The notes beneath the pieces are model-generated. The model saw only the letters and a list, made by a program, of their open reading frames with translations. It was not told the DNA's origin and did no database searches. From contig JAVWYO010000038.1 in the NCBI GenBank assembly GCA_036661515.1, positions 1 to 19,347 on the forward strand: DNA of 19,347 bases, written 5' to 3'. The translations under genes and the position numbers were made by a program. Source of the DNA: HGM05232 sp036661515. GTDB lineage: Bacteria > Bacteroidota > Bacteroidia > Bacteroidales > Muribaculaceae. Positions 6,086-13,192 of the stretch are shown here, one piece after another (the first letter of the stretch is position 1; the number at the start of each line of letters is the position of its first letter).

Positions 6086-7607
6086 CTCGGTCTAAATTTC
6101 TATAACTTATAGCTTCTTGAATATGCAGAGCCGTTACAGGCACACTACCGTCGAGGTCGGCTATTGTGCGAGCAACCTTTAATATCCTATCATAAGCTCT
6201 TGCCGACATATTAAGACGAGTCATCGCTTCCTTTAGCTTAGCAAGTCCAGCGGCATCAGGCTGAGCATATTTACGTAATTGTCGAGAACTCATTTGAGCG
6301 TTGCAGTGTACATTAGCAATCTCTTTGAAACGCTGTTGCTGTATGTTTCTGGCGCATATAACACGTTCTCTAATATCTTTGCTTGATTCAGCGTCACGAG
6401 TAGAAGAGATGTCGTCAAAAGGGACAGGAGAAATTTCGATTTGGAGGTCTATACGATCTAATAAAGGTCCTGATATTTTATTTAAGTATCGTTGCACTGC
6501 ACCTGGAGCGCATATACATTGTTTCGTAGGGTGAGTGTAATATCCACAAGGACAAGGATTCATGGAAGCAACGAGCATGAATGAAGCGGGATAATCGATA
6601 GAATATTTAGCTCGTGATATTGTAATGTGCCTATCTTCAAGAGGTTGTCGCATAACTTCGAGGACTTGGCGATTAAATTCTGGAAGTTCGTCGAGGAATA
6701 ATATGCCATTGTGAGCAAGGCTTATTTCTCCAGGAGTAGGGAATGAGCCACCCCCCACGAGAGCAACAGGAGAAATGGTGTGATGAGGAGAACGGAAAGG
6801 GCGGCGCGTCATAAGAGTAGCACCACGTTCCAGTTTTCCAGCTACTGAATGTATTTTTGTTGTTTCGAGAGCTTCTTGTAGGCTAAGAGGTGGAAGGATA
6901 GAAGGTAATCGTTTAGCCATCATAGATTTTCCAGAGCCCGGAGAGCCAATAAGTATTATATTGTGTCCTCCTGCGCAAGCGACTTCAAACGCTCGTTTAA
7001 CGTTGTCTTGTCCTTTTACTTCTGAGAAGTCGAAATCAAAAGTAGAATTAGCATTTAGAAATTCTTCACGTGTGTTTATTATTGTTGGTTGTAGAGTTGC
7101 AGTACCATCAAAGAAGTCTATAACCTCCTTAATATTTTCAACACCATAAACTTCAAGATTATTGACAACAGCCGCTTCAGAAGCGTTTCCACGTGGAACA
7201 ATGAATCCCTTATATCCCTCTTCACGAGCTTTAATAGCCATAGGAAGTACACCTTTAATAGGAAGTACAGAGCCATCGAGCGAAAGTTCGCCCATAATAA
7301 GATATTGAGTGATATTGTTTGCTGATATTTTCTCATCGGCAGCCAGCACTCCAATAGCGAGTGGAAGGTCGTATGCAGCACCCTCTTTTTTGATATCGGC
7401 AGGAGCCATATTAACGACAACTTGGCGGCGAGGGAAGTCATAATTATTTTCTTTCAGAGCCGATTTTACTCTTTCATGGCTCTCTTTAACGGCAGTGTCG
7501 GGAAGTCCTACAATGCAAAAAGATATGCCTTTAGTTACAGAAACTTCTATTGTAACAATGATTGCATCTATTCCGTGTACTGCGGCTCCAAAAGTTTTTA
7601 CAAGCAT
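6069..7607 (-). CDS. comM: ComM/YifB family Mg-chelatase-like AAA+ ATPase
   Basis: A 512-residue YifB/ComM protein of full family length. In Vibrio and Haemophilus ComM is a hexameric helicase promoting branch migration during natural transformation; its role in non-competent bacteria is unclear. Domain order: an N-terminal Lon-protease-like ChlI domain (about 1-170), the AAA+ core with Walker A GSPGSGKS (221-228) and Walker B ILFLDE (302-307), and a C-terminal Mg-chelatase domain (about 410-512) with MSARAYDRILKVARTIADL. A four-Cys cluster (C352, C354, C364, C366) sits in the AAA+ core and is a normal ComM feature. It lies head-on to tatD with a 17-bp overlap and downstream of the DUF4369-type lipoprotein gene on the same strand, separated by 23 bp, so it may be read from that gene's promoter. 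Confidence 0.95.
   Translation of the reverse strand: MLVKTFGAAVHGIDAIIVTIEVSVTKGISFCIVGLPDTAVKESHERVKSALKENNYDFPRRQVVVNMAPADIKKEGAAYDLPLAIGVLAADEKISANNITQYLIMGELSLDGSVLPIKGVLPMAIKAREEGYKGFIVPRGNASEAAVVNNLEVYGVENIKEVIDFFDGTATLQPTIINTREEFLNANSTFDFDFSEVKGQDNVKRAFEVACAGGHNIILIGSPGSGKSMMAKRLPSILPPLSLQEALETTKIHSVAGKLERGATLMTRRPFRSPHHTISPVALVGGGSFPTPGEISLAHNGILFLDELPEFNRQVLEVMRQPLEDRHITISRAKYSIDYPASFMLVASMNPCPCGYYTHPTKQCICAPGAVQRYLNKISGPLLDRIDLQIEISPVPFDDISSTRDAESSKDIRERVICARNIQQQRFKEIANVHCNAQMSSRQLRKYAQPDAAGLAKLKEAMTRLNMSARAYDRILKVARTIADLDGSVPVTALHIQEAISYRNLDRANWAK
7185..7200. other. Degenerate parS-like site inside comM
   Basis: GTTTCCACGTGGAACA matches the ideal palindrome TGTTCCACGTGGAACA at 14 of 16 positions, with the right half-site perfect. 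It lies in codons for VPRGNA, a segment I believe is conserved in ComM proteins, so the match may come from coding constraint. Binding by ParB is possible but unproven. Confidence 0.25.
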
Positions 7608-7630
7608 GGTTTTTGATTAGTTTTGAGTAT

Positions 7631-8650
7631 TTATTTCAACTTCTTATCAATTGTTTTAGAGGCGTTATCGAAAGAGTTGCCTCTATAAAGTTGAGTGCCG
7701 ATAGAGTCGAGGACAATAAAATAAGGAGCGTTTTTCACGTCCATCGCGTGAATCGCATTATTCATTTTGCCACCAAGACCCCAAAATTGTTTCCAAGAAA
7801 CCGAGTCGGTTTTAATCTCTTTTTTCCAAATAGCAGAGTCATTTTCGAGTGTAATATCAGTAATTTGGAGTTTGGCTTTGCCATATTTTTTATTTATGGC
7901 TTTCATTTTTTTTATCATTTCTTTTCTGTCCCCATTTTCTGGAATCCAGAAATATAATAGAGATGTTTTGCTTCCTTTAGTCTTAAATGTTTCGATACTA
8001 TCGGCTTTGCTATACAGAGCAAAAGAAAGCAATTTTTTCTTGGCATTTGCGCTTCGTAATTCTTCATGAAAGCCCGTATATGGAATTAATAGTTGACTTG
8101 GCCGAGCACTTTCCTCAATCATATTCAAGAGCTTTTTAACGGTTTTGGTGTCGGCAAGGTTACTATAATCATTCATAAGTAGGAGAGTACTGACGATGCT
8201 ACCTTTATTGTTTCTGATATACTTTTCGATGTCGATGTCTATCATTGTACCGTTCCCTTTTTTGAACGCTTCGGCATGCTCGATAACAAATTCGTTCCAT
8301 TTTTCGTTTAAGTCGGTGCCTTTAATGGCTATTTTGAAAGGATTTTTTATGCTGCCCTCAATCTCAATATCGTCGCCATTTTTGGCAACAACATGAGCTA
8401 TAATTCCCTTTTGCTGGTTGAATAGATTTACTACCGTTAATTCAGGAGAAGAGCCTTCGACTTCAAATTTGCCATCAATGACTGGAACCCATGTGCTTTT
8501 TAAGTCACTTCCAGAAGTGTAAATGACTCTAATGTTTTGTGTTCCGACATCATTAATATTACCTTCAATCCTAAATTTATCGCTATTGCAACTTGAAAGG
8601 CACAAAATTGCGATAAAAATGGTCGCAATATATTTTATTTTGCTATTCAT
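7631..8650 (-). CDS. DUF4369/thioredoxin-like lipoprotein without CxxC
   Basis: The start is placed at ATG 8650, giving 339 residues, because it begins a clean lipoprotein signal peptide ending in LSSC with Cys21 as the lipidated residue. A possible upstream start at 8701 would bury the signal and lie within the promoter. After the signal comes a beta-rich segment resembling DUF4369 (about 25-113), a helical linker, and a thioredoxin-like C-terminal domain (about 229-339) with the YFWI strand and a NAPYFIVLD cis-Pro segment (P309). Where active members have WCxxC, this protein reads FWIPENGDRK, so it cannot do thiol chemistry at that site. It is probably an envelope protein, perhaps surface exposed. 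Its function is unknown; a binding or scaffold role is inference. Confidence 0.75.
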   Translation of the reverse strand: MNSKIKYIATIFIAILCLSSCNSDKFRIEGNINDVGTQNIRVIYTSGSDLKSTWVPVIDGKFEVEGSSPELTVVNLFNQQKGIIAHVVAKNGDDIEIEGSIKNPFKIAIKGTDLNEKWNEFVIEHAEAFKKGNGTMIDIDIEKYIRNNKGSIVSTLLLMNDYSNLADTKTVKKLLNMIEESARPSQLLIPYTGFHEELRSANAKKKLLSFALYSKADSIETFKTKGSKTSLLYFWIPENGDRKEMIKKMKAINKKYGKAKLQITDITLENDSAIWKKEIKTDSVSWKQFWGLGGKMNNAIHAMDVKNAPYFIVLDSIGTQLYRGNSFDNASKTIDKKLK

Positions 8651-8671
8651 TTTCGTTATAATTATATGCGA

Positions 8672-8702
8672 CAAAGTTACATTTTTAATATAAATTCCCA
8701 AA
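8672..8702 (-). promoter_or_regulatory. Bacteroidetes-type promoter for the lipoprotein gene
   Basis: On the minus strand TTTG (8702-8699), a 19-nt spacer and TAACTTTG (8679-8672) match both Bacteroidetes primary sigma boxes with ideal spacing. The -7 box ends 21 nt before the ATG at 8650. This is the best promoter in the window and supports the 8650 start. Confidence 0.7.
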
Positions 8703-8741
8703 ACGTATATAAATAAAGAAAAACTGATTAATAATAAAATG

Positions 8742-8770
8742 TTGCATTACTTTATAATTTACTATTTTTG
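8742..8770 (+). promoter_or_regulatory. Bacteroidetes-type promoter for pldA
   Basis: TATTTTTG (8763-8770) matches TAnnTTTG perfectly, with TTG (8742-8744) 18 nt upstream. The -7 box ends 20 nt before ATG 8791. It is divergent from the lipoprotein promoter, about 40 bp apart. Confidence 0.55.
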
Positions 8771-8790
8771 CAATCAATAACAAATAGGTC

Positions 8791-9627
8791 ATGTTGAGAA
8801 AAATCATACTCATTCAAATATTATTATTTTCTGCGTTGTCTGTGTTTTCACAGATAGTGGCTGATGTTAATAATAAATATGATGTTGATAGTGTGCGTGA
8901 TGCCTTTGATAATGGTCCTTATTTTACCTTGTATAAGGATAACTATTTCTTAGCTGGTACAACGCTTGGGCATACGCCATCACGTAAAAATAGTGATGTC
9001 AAGTTTCAAATAAGTATTTCACAACGGTTGACCAAGAGTACGTTGCCATTTAATACATATCTATTTTTGATGTATAATCAAAAATGCTTTTGGAATGTAT
9101 TTGAGGAATCGATGCCTATGCGGGATTTAAATTTCAATCCAGGTATTGGATTGACTCGTCTTATAATTGTTAGGAATAGGCTTGTCGGTAAATCGACATT
9201 AATTATAGAGCATGAGTCAAATGGTAAGGCTGGCAAGGAATCTCGTAGTTGGAACCGCATAACATTTGGTGCCAATATCTTTATTGACCCTCATTTTATG
9301 ATTCATGGAAAGGTGTGGATTCCGATAATTGATGGGCAAAATAATCGAGATATATTGGAATATTGTGGTATTTATCAAACAGGAATATCGCTTATGTCGT
9401 CAAACAAACGTCTTGGTTTTTCTGTAATTCTAACAAAACGGCAGGGTTGGAATTTTAATTTTAATACGATTGTAGAGTTTAATTATCGTATTTTTAAGAA
9501 AGATAATCAATATCTGTTTTTACAATATTACAATGGATATGGAGAGAGCTTGATTGATTATAATAAGTTTCAATCGAGGATACGCGCGGGTCTTGTAATA
9601 AAGCCAACTTTCTTTAGCGATTATTAG
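8791..9627 (+). CDS. pldA: Outer-membrane phospholipase A (OMPLA)
   Basis: A 278-residue OMPLA-type beta-barrel that hydrolyses acyl chains of phospholipids in the outer leaflet of the outer membrane. A signal peptide is clear (LLFSALSVFSQ, cleavage near 20-21). The active-site segment HESNGKAGKESRSWN (141-155) lines up without gaps on E. coli PldA: His141, Ser143 and Asn155 correspond to the triad His142, Ser144 and Asn156, and Ser151 to the Ca-site Ser152. The other family blocks are also present: YFLAGTTLGHTP (52-63), LNFNPGIGL (113-121) and YYNGYGESLIDYN (246-258). Two further Cys residues (C99, C192) are of unknown role. It is divergent from the lipoprotein gene and overlaps the 3' end of the AlkD-like gene by 14 bp. 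Confidence 0.92.
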   Translation: MLRKIILIQILLFSALSVFSQIVADVNNKYDVDSVRDAFDNGPYFTLYKDNYFLAGTTLGHTPSRKNSDVKFQISISQRLTKSTLPFNTYLFLMYNQKCFWNVFEESMPMRDLNFNPGIGLTRLIIVRNRLVGKSTLIIEHESNGKAGKESRSWNRITFGANIFIDPHFMIHGKVWIPIIDGQNNRDILEYCGIYQTGISLMSSNKRLGFSVILTKRQGWNFNFNTIVEFNYRIFKKDNQYLFLQYYNGYGESLIDYNKFQSRIRAGLVIKPTFFSDY

Positions 9628-10330
9628 GCATTTTCATATAGTAATTTCGAGTTTCCGAGTCAAGTCTTTCTATTGCATAGCGTAATGTAGTGCGAGGCAT
9701 TATTCTTGCGTAAGTGTCGAGAAAATCAAAGAGGCGTTTAATATCTCTTTTTCCAATTTCACGTAGCATCCAGCCAGTGGCCTTATGTATCAAGTCGTGT
9801 TTGTGCGTCAAATATATTTTTGCGATGTCTATTGTTGAATCAAATTGATTATTTTTTATCATCGTGTAGGTTGAAACTATAGCAATGCGTTGTTCCCATA
9901 TATTATTACTTTTGCTTAGATTTTGTAGAATAGAAGAGTTGTCGTTCCATAGCATGTAGTTGCCAATAATTTTAGGTGCACTCAAATCCACTAAATCCCA
10001 ATTATTAATTGTTGCAGTGTGAAGGAGATAAAAGTTTACAATCTCTTCTTTTTTATTGAAATCACTTTTCTCATATTTCTGAATTAGACATAGTAATGCG
10101 CTAAGACGAAATTCATGAATCTCACTTTGTAACATTTGTTCAATATCAGATAATGCGAGTTCGTAATATTGTTTTGCGATTTTACGATTTTCGGGTACGG
10201 TTATTCCAATAAAAATATCTCCTTCACCATATCCACCTTTATAAGTTTTAAAAAACCCAGAAAGAATTTTTATTTTTTCTGGGCGAGCCACATTTTGTAG
10301 TTCCTGTTTCCAGCTAATAATATTTTTCAT
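9614..10330 (-). CDS. AlkD-like DNA alkylation repair protein
   Basis: A 238-residue HEAT-repeat-like all-helical DNA glycosylase of the DNA alkylation repair family (PF08713), of normal length. Relatives excise positively charged alkylated purines such as 3-methyladenine and 7-methylguanine. The catalytic set of Bacillus cereus AlkD (Trp109, Asp113, Arg148) has plausible equivalents: W111 and D115 in NNWDLVD (109-115) and R148 in WEQRIAIVST (145-154). Other family blocks are HKATGWMLREIGK and MPRTTLRYAIERL near the C-terminus. It is a single gene, convergent with pldA. A TAAATTTG box (minus strand, 10365-10358) lies 27 nt before the start. Confidence 0.88.
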   Translation of the reverse strand: MKNIISWKQELQNVARPEKIKILSGFFKTYKGGYGEGDIFIGITVPENRKIAKQYYELALSDIEQMLQSEIHEFRLSALLCLIQKYEKSDFNKKEEIVNFYLLHTATINNWDLVDLSAPKIIGNYMLWNDNSSILQNLSKSNNIWEQRIAIVSTYTMIKNNQFDSTIDIAKIYLTHKHDLIHKATGWMLREIGKRDIKRLFDFLDTYARIMPRTTLRYAIERLDSETRNYYMKMPNNR

Positions 10331-10617
10331 AAATATTTTTATCTTTTAATAAAAAATCAAATTTAAGCAATACATTTCTTTTAGAGAGTTTAAATTTGTG
10401 GGTATTCTTTCGTGTTGAATAAATATATTTCATTCTCGTTGCGTCTAAAAGTAAGTAAGACAAAGGAGACCAAGTAAATAGCTACTAAATCAGTGTCTAA
10501 AAAAAGGCTTCAGATAAATATAAAAATTATTCATTTTGAAATAATGATCAAAATAGGGTAGTTCTAAAGTCTTATTTTTTATTTTTGTAAAATGTTTTCA
10601 CACAAACCCTAAAAGAC
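10331..10617. promoter_or_regulatory. Intergenic region with divergent -7 boxes
   Basis: This 287-bp AT-rich gap separates the AlkD-like gene from the SpmAB gene. It contains TAAATTTG on the minus strand (10365-10358), 27 nt from the AlkD-like start, and TATTTTTG on the plus strand (10580-10587), 30 nt before ATG 10618. Neither has a convincing TTTG at the right distance upstream. No small gene or RNA is evident in the rest. Confidence 0.4.
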
Positions 10618-11850
10618 ATGGTATTAAATTATATTTGGATAGCATTTTTTGCAGTAGCTTTTATTGTTGCTCTTGGAGAAACAATTTTTAATGGGAATCT
10701 TGGAATATGGAGTACAATAATGAATGCTTCATTTTCTTCAGCTGCAAATGCTTTTCAAATATCTCTTGGCTTAACAGGGATATTGGCATTGTGGATGGGG
10801 TTGATGAAGATTGGTGAAAAGGGTGGGGTGATTCAGTTTTTTGGAAAACTCATAAGTCCACTTTTTTCTCGATTGTTTCCTGGCATTCCAAAAAATCACC
10901 CAGCGATGGGTTCTATATTCATGAATGTGTCGGCTAATATGCTTGGGCTTGACAATGCCGCCACCCCGTTAGGGTTAAAAGCAATGCAAGATCTACAATC
11001 ATTGAATGATAAGAAAGATACAGCAACCGATGCAATGCTCATGTTCCTTATTCTTAACGCCTCAGGCCTTTGCATCATTCCGATAGGAGTAATGATGTAT
11101 CGAGCACAATGTGGTGCAGCTAATCCCACAGATGTGTTTATGCCTATCCTTATAGCTACATTTGTTGCCACGTTGGTGGGTATAATCGCGTTGTGTTTAA
11201 AACAAAGGATTAATTTACTTGATAAGGTTATTTTGTCATGGATTGGGGGGCTTACTGCGATAGTAGTAGGAACAGTGTGGTATCTGTCGACACTTGCTCA
11301 AGCCGACGTTGAGCTTTATTCGGGATTTGTCGCTAACTTTCTTCTTTTTAGTGTTATTATTGGATTTATTACGATAGGGTTTATAAAGCGTATAAATATA
11401 TATGATGCCTTTATAGAGGGCGCAAAAGAAGGGTTTCACACCGCTGTGATGATAATCCCTTACTTGGTAGCTATACTTGTCGCTATTGGCATGTTTAGGG
11501 CATCAGGAGCGATGGACGTGATTACTACGTGGCTTACAGAAGTTGTTAACTCTATTGGTATTGATGCAGAGTGGGTCGGAGCATTGCCAACAGCTTTGAT
11601 GAAGCCCCTTAGTGGTAGTGGTTCAAGAGGAATGATGGTAGATGTAATGAATACTTATGGCGCCGATGCCTTTGTATCAAAAATTGCAGCCTGCGTTCAA
11701 GGTAGCACGGACACGACATTCTATATATTGGCAGTATATTTTGGTAGTGTAGGCATTAAGAAAACGCGATATGCAGTGCCTTATGCGCTTCTTGCCGATG
11801 TCGTAGGAGCTATAACTGCCGTTATTGTTGCCTATTTCTTTTTTGGATAA
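10618..11850 (+). CDS. Fused SpmA/SpmB-like nucleoside-recognition (Gate) domain membrane protein
   Basis: A 410-residue polytopic membrane protein joining two units that are separate proteins, SpmA and SpmB, in Bacillus. The N-terminal half has the SpmA signature ANMLGLDNAATPLGLKAM (106-123) and the C-terminal half the SpmB signature KPLSGSGSRGMMVDVM followed by QGSTDTTFYILAVYFGSVGI (about 328-379). Many hydrophobic segments run throughout. In Bacillus the pair is needed for spore-core dehydration; the transported substrate is not known, and the Gate domain family includes nucleoside transporters. This organism group does not sporulate, so the role must be different, possibly small-molecule transport. 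It is followed 8 nt later by a methyltransferase gene in an apparent operon. Confidence 0.88.
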   Translation: MVLNYIWIAFFAVAFIVALGETIFNGNLGIWSTIMNASFSSAANAFQISLGLTGILALWMGLMKIGEKGGVIQFFGKLISPLFSRLFPGIPKNHPAMGSIFMNVSANMLGLDNAATPLGLKAMQDLQSLNDKKDTATDAMLMFLILNASGLCIIPIGVMMYRAQCGAANPTDVFMPILIATFVATLVGIIALCLKQRINLLDKVILSWIGGLTAIVVGTVWYLSTLAQADVELYSGFVANFLLFSVIIGFITIGFIKRINIYDAFIEGAKEGFHTAVMIIPYLVAILVAIGMFRASGAMDVITTWLTEVVNSIGIDAEWVGALPTALMKPLSGSGSRGMMVDVMNTYGADAFVSKIAACVQGSTDTTFYILAVYFGSVGIKKTRYAVPYALLADVVGAITAVIVAYFFFG

Positions 11851-11858
11851 ATAAAATC

Positions 11859-12596
11859 ATGGAGACTAAAAAATTAGATAATAATCAGTTGGAACATTTT
11901 AATACGGATCTTATGCAAGACTCGTATTGGGAAGTGTTTTTGAAAGAATTAGTTGATAAAATAGATATTTCTAAGCCATTTAAACTTCTTGATATAGGAG
12001 GGGGTAATGGGCGTTTTGCTGATAAATTAATAGAGCTTTATCCTAATATTGAAGTTACAATTTTAGATAATTCAGATTATCTTTTAGCGCAAAATACGCC
12101 TAATCCACGAAAGCATCTAATATGTGGTTCTGTGATAGATATTGATAATTTTGTGTGCAGTATGAATTATGATATTATTACTATAAATTGGGTCCTTCAT
12201 CATTTAATAGGCAATACAAGAAAAGATTCATTGAAGATAATGAGCTCTACACTTAGCTCCTTAACCAAATATCTAAGCCCGAATGGAAGAATTTCGATAA
12301 TTGAAAATCTTTATTGTGGACTTATTTGGGATTCATTTCCATCACGATTAATTTATTTTGTAACGTCTATTCATAATTCAATAATATCTTCATTAGTTAA
12401 ACGAATAGGCTTTAATACTGCTGGTGTTGGAGTCTGTTTTCTATCGGAGAAAATAATAAAGGGCATGGTTATCGAGATAGGTTTAAAGCTCATTTCGACG
12501 ACGGTAATTGATCAATGGAACTATAATATACTATCGCGTTTAATTCTTCATACGCACCCTATGATAATGAGAAATCTATGGATAACTAAGGGTTAA
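11859..12596 (+). CDS. Class I SAM-dependent methyltransferase
   Basis: A 245-residue Rossmann-fold methyltransferase. Motif I is LLDIGGGNGRFA (43-54), the ribose-binding acidic residue is D70 in VTILDNS, and the motif IV region is INWVLHHLIG (109-118) in place of the more usual D-x-x-x-x-HH. After ISIIEN (motif V/VI, 145-150) comes a hydrophobic, Ser-rich segment (about 151-185) that may form a lid or contact a membrane or lipid substrate. The acceptor is unknown. It starts 8 nt after the SpmAB stop, so the two are probably cotranscribed. A pair of imperfectly complementary arms (12602-12626) follows, without a T-tract. It looks more AT-rich than the neighbouring housekeeping genes and could be an accessory insertion before ybeY. 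Confidence 0.75.
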   Translation: METKKLDNNQLEHFNTDLMQDSYWEVFLKELVDKIDISKPFKLLDIGGGNGRFADKLIELYPNIEVTILDNSDYLLAQNTPNPRKHLICGSVIDIDNFVCSMNYDIITINWVLHHLIGNTRKDSLKIMSSTLSSLTKYLSPNGRISIIENLYCGLIWDSFPSRLIYFVTSIHNSIISSLVKRIGFNTAGVGVCFLSEKIIKGMVIEIGLKLISTTVIDQWNYNILSRLILHTHPMIMRNLWITKG

Positions 12597-12731
12597 TATC
12601 ACTCTTTCAATTTGATTGAAAAAGAGATAAAGTAAGTTTCAGAGAATTATGATATTTTTACAATATAAAACTATGGATTATAAAAGAGAATAATAATAAA
12701 AAATTCACTTCCATATTGGTCTTAATTATAG

Positions 12732-12739
12732 TATCTTTG
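12732..12739 (+). promoter_or_regulatory. -7 box TATCTTTG upstream of ybeY
   Basis: A perfect TAnnTTTG match ending 18 nt before ATG 12758, the usual distance in this window. No clean TTTG sits at 19-20 nt upstream. It likely starts the ybeY-mnmG transcript, perhaps continuing through apt and uvrC. Confidence 0.5.
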
Positions 12740-12757
12740 CATAAGCTAAGACATTAG

Positions 12758-13180
12758 ATGGCTGACATAAATTATATAGCGCAAAGCATAGAAATGCCCG
12801 TCTTCAATCAAGATGTAATTACTCAATGGATTGAGTCGGTAGCTCGCAGTTTTAATAAATCAGTGGGCGCTTTGACGTATATATTTTGCAATGATAACAA
12901 GATTCTTGAAGTTAATAATCAATACCTTCATCACGACTATTTTACCGATATTATAACATTTGACTATTCTCGTCCACATCGTATTAGTGGAGATATGTTT
13001 ATCTCTATTGATACCGTTGCGAGTAATGCTACTCTTTTTAATAGAGATTATAATGATGAGTTGATGCGAGTGATAATACACGGTGTGCTCCACCTGTGTG
13101 GAATAAATGATAAGGGTGAGGGAGAGCGTGCCATTATGGAACGCCATGAAAATGAAGCGCTTTTGCTTCTTTCTAAATAG
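12758..13180 (+). CDS. ybeY: Endoribonuclease YbeY (rRNA maturation)
   Basis: A 140-residue YbeY, a metal-dependent single-strand endoribonuclease acting in 16S rRNA 3' maturation and 70S ribosome quality control. The core reads DIITFDYS (64-71), GDMFISIDTV (78-87) and the metal motif HGVLHLCGIND (108-118). The first two ligands are H108 and H112. The third, His in E. coli (H124), is Asp118 here. I recall other Bacteroidetes YbeY proteins also lacking His at this point, so this may be a lineage trait rather than a loss of function. It precedes mnmG by 12 nt and shares its transcript. Confidence 0.93.
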   Translation: MADINYIAQSIEMPVFNQDVITQWIESVARSFNKSVGALTYIFCNDNKILEVNNQYLHHDYFTDIITFDYSRPHRISGDMFISIDTVASNATLFNRDYNDELMRVIIHGVLHLCGINDKGEGERAIMERHENEALLLLSK

Positions 13181-13192
13181 AATTTTCCTACG

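Noticed and set aside
7066..7071. Other CACGTG words (also near 5033, 13472, 15301) as possible parS sites
   Set aside because: Flanking bases do not match the TGTTN/NAACA arms. They lie in coding sequence and are chance hexamers.
8651..8701. Upstream start for the lipoprotein
   Set aside because: It would place residues ahead of a clean lipoprotein signal peptide and runs through the -7 box of the best promoter in the window.
10378..10451. CTTTTAGA / TCTAAAAG pair in the gap before SpmAB
   Set aside because: Only 8 bp with a 58-nt loop in AT-rich DNA, which is expected by chance.
12602..12626. Possible terminator after the methyltransferase
   Set aside because: Arms CTCTTTCAAT and ATTGAAAAAGAG pair only with a 2-nt bulge, are AT-rich and lack a T-tract. 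Too weak to list as a terminator.
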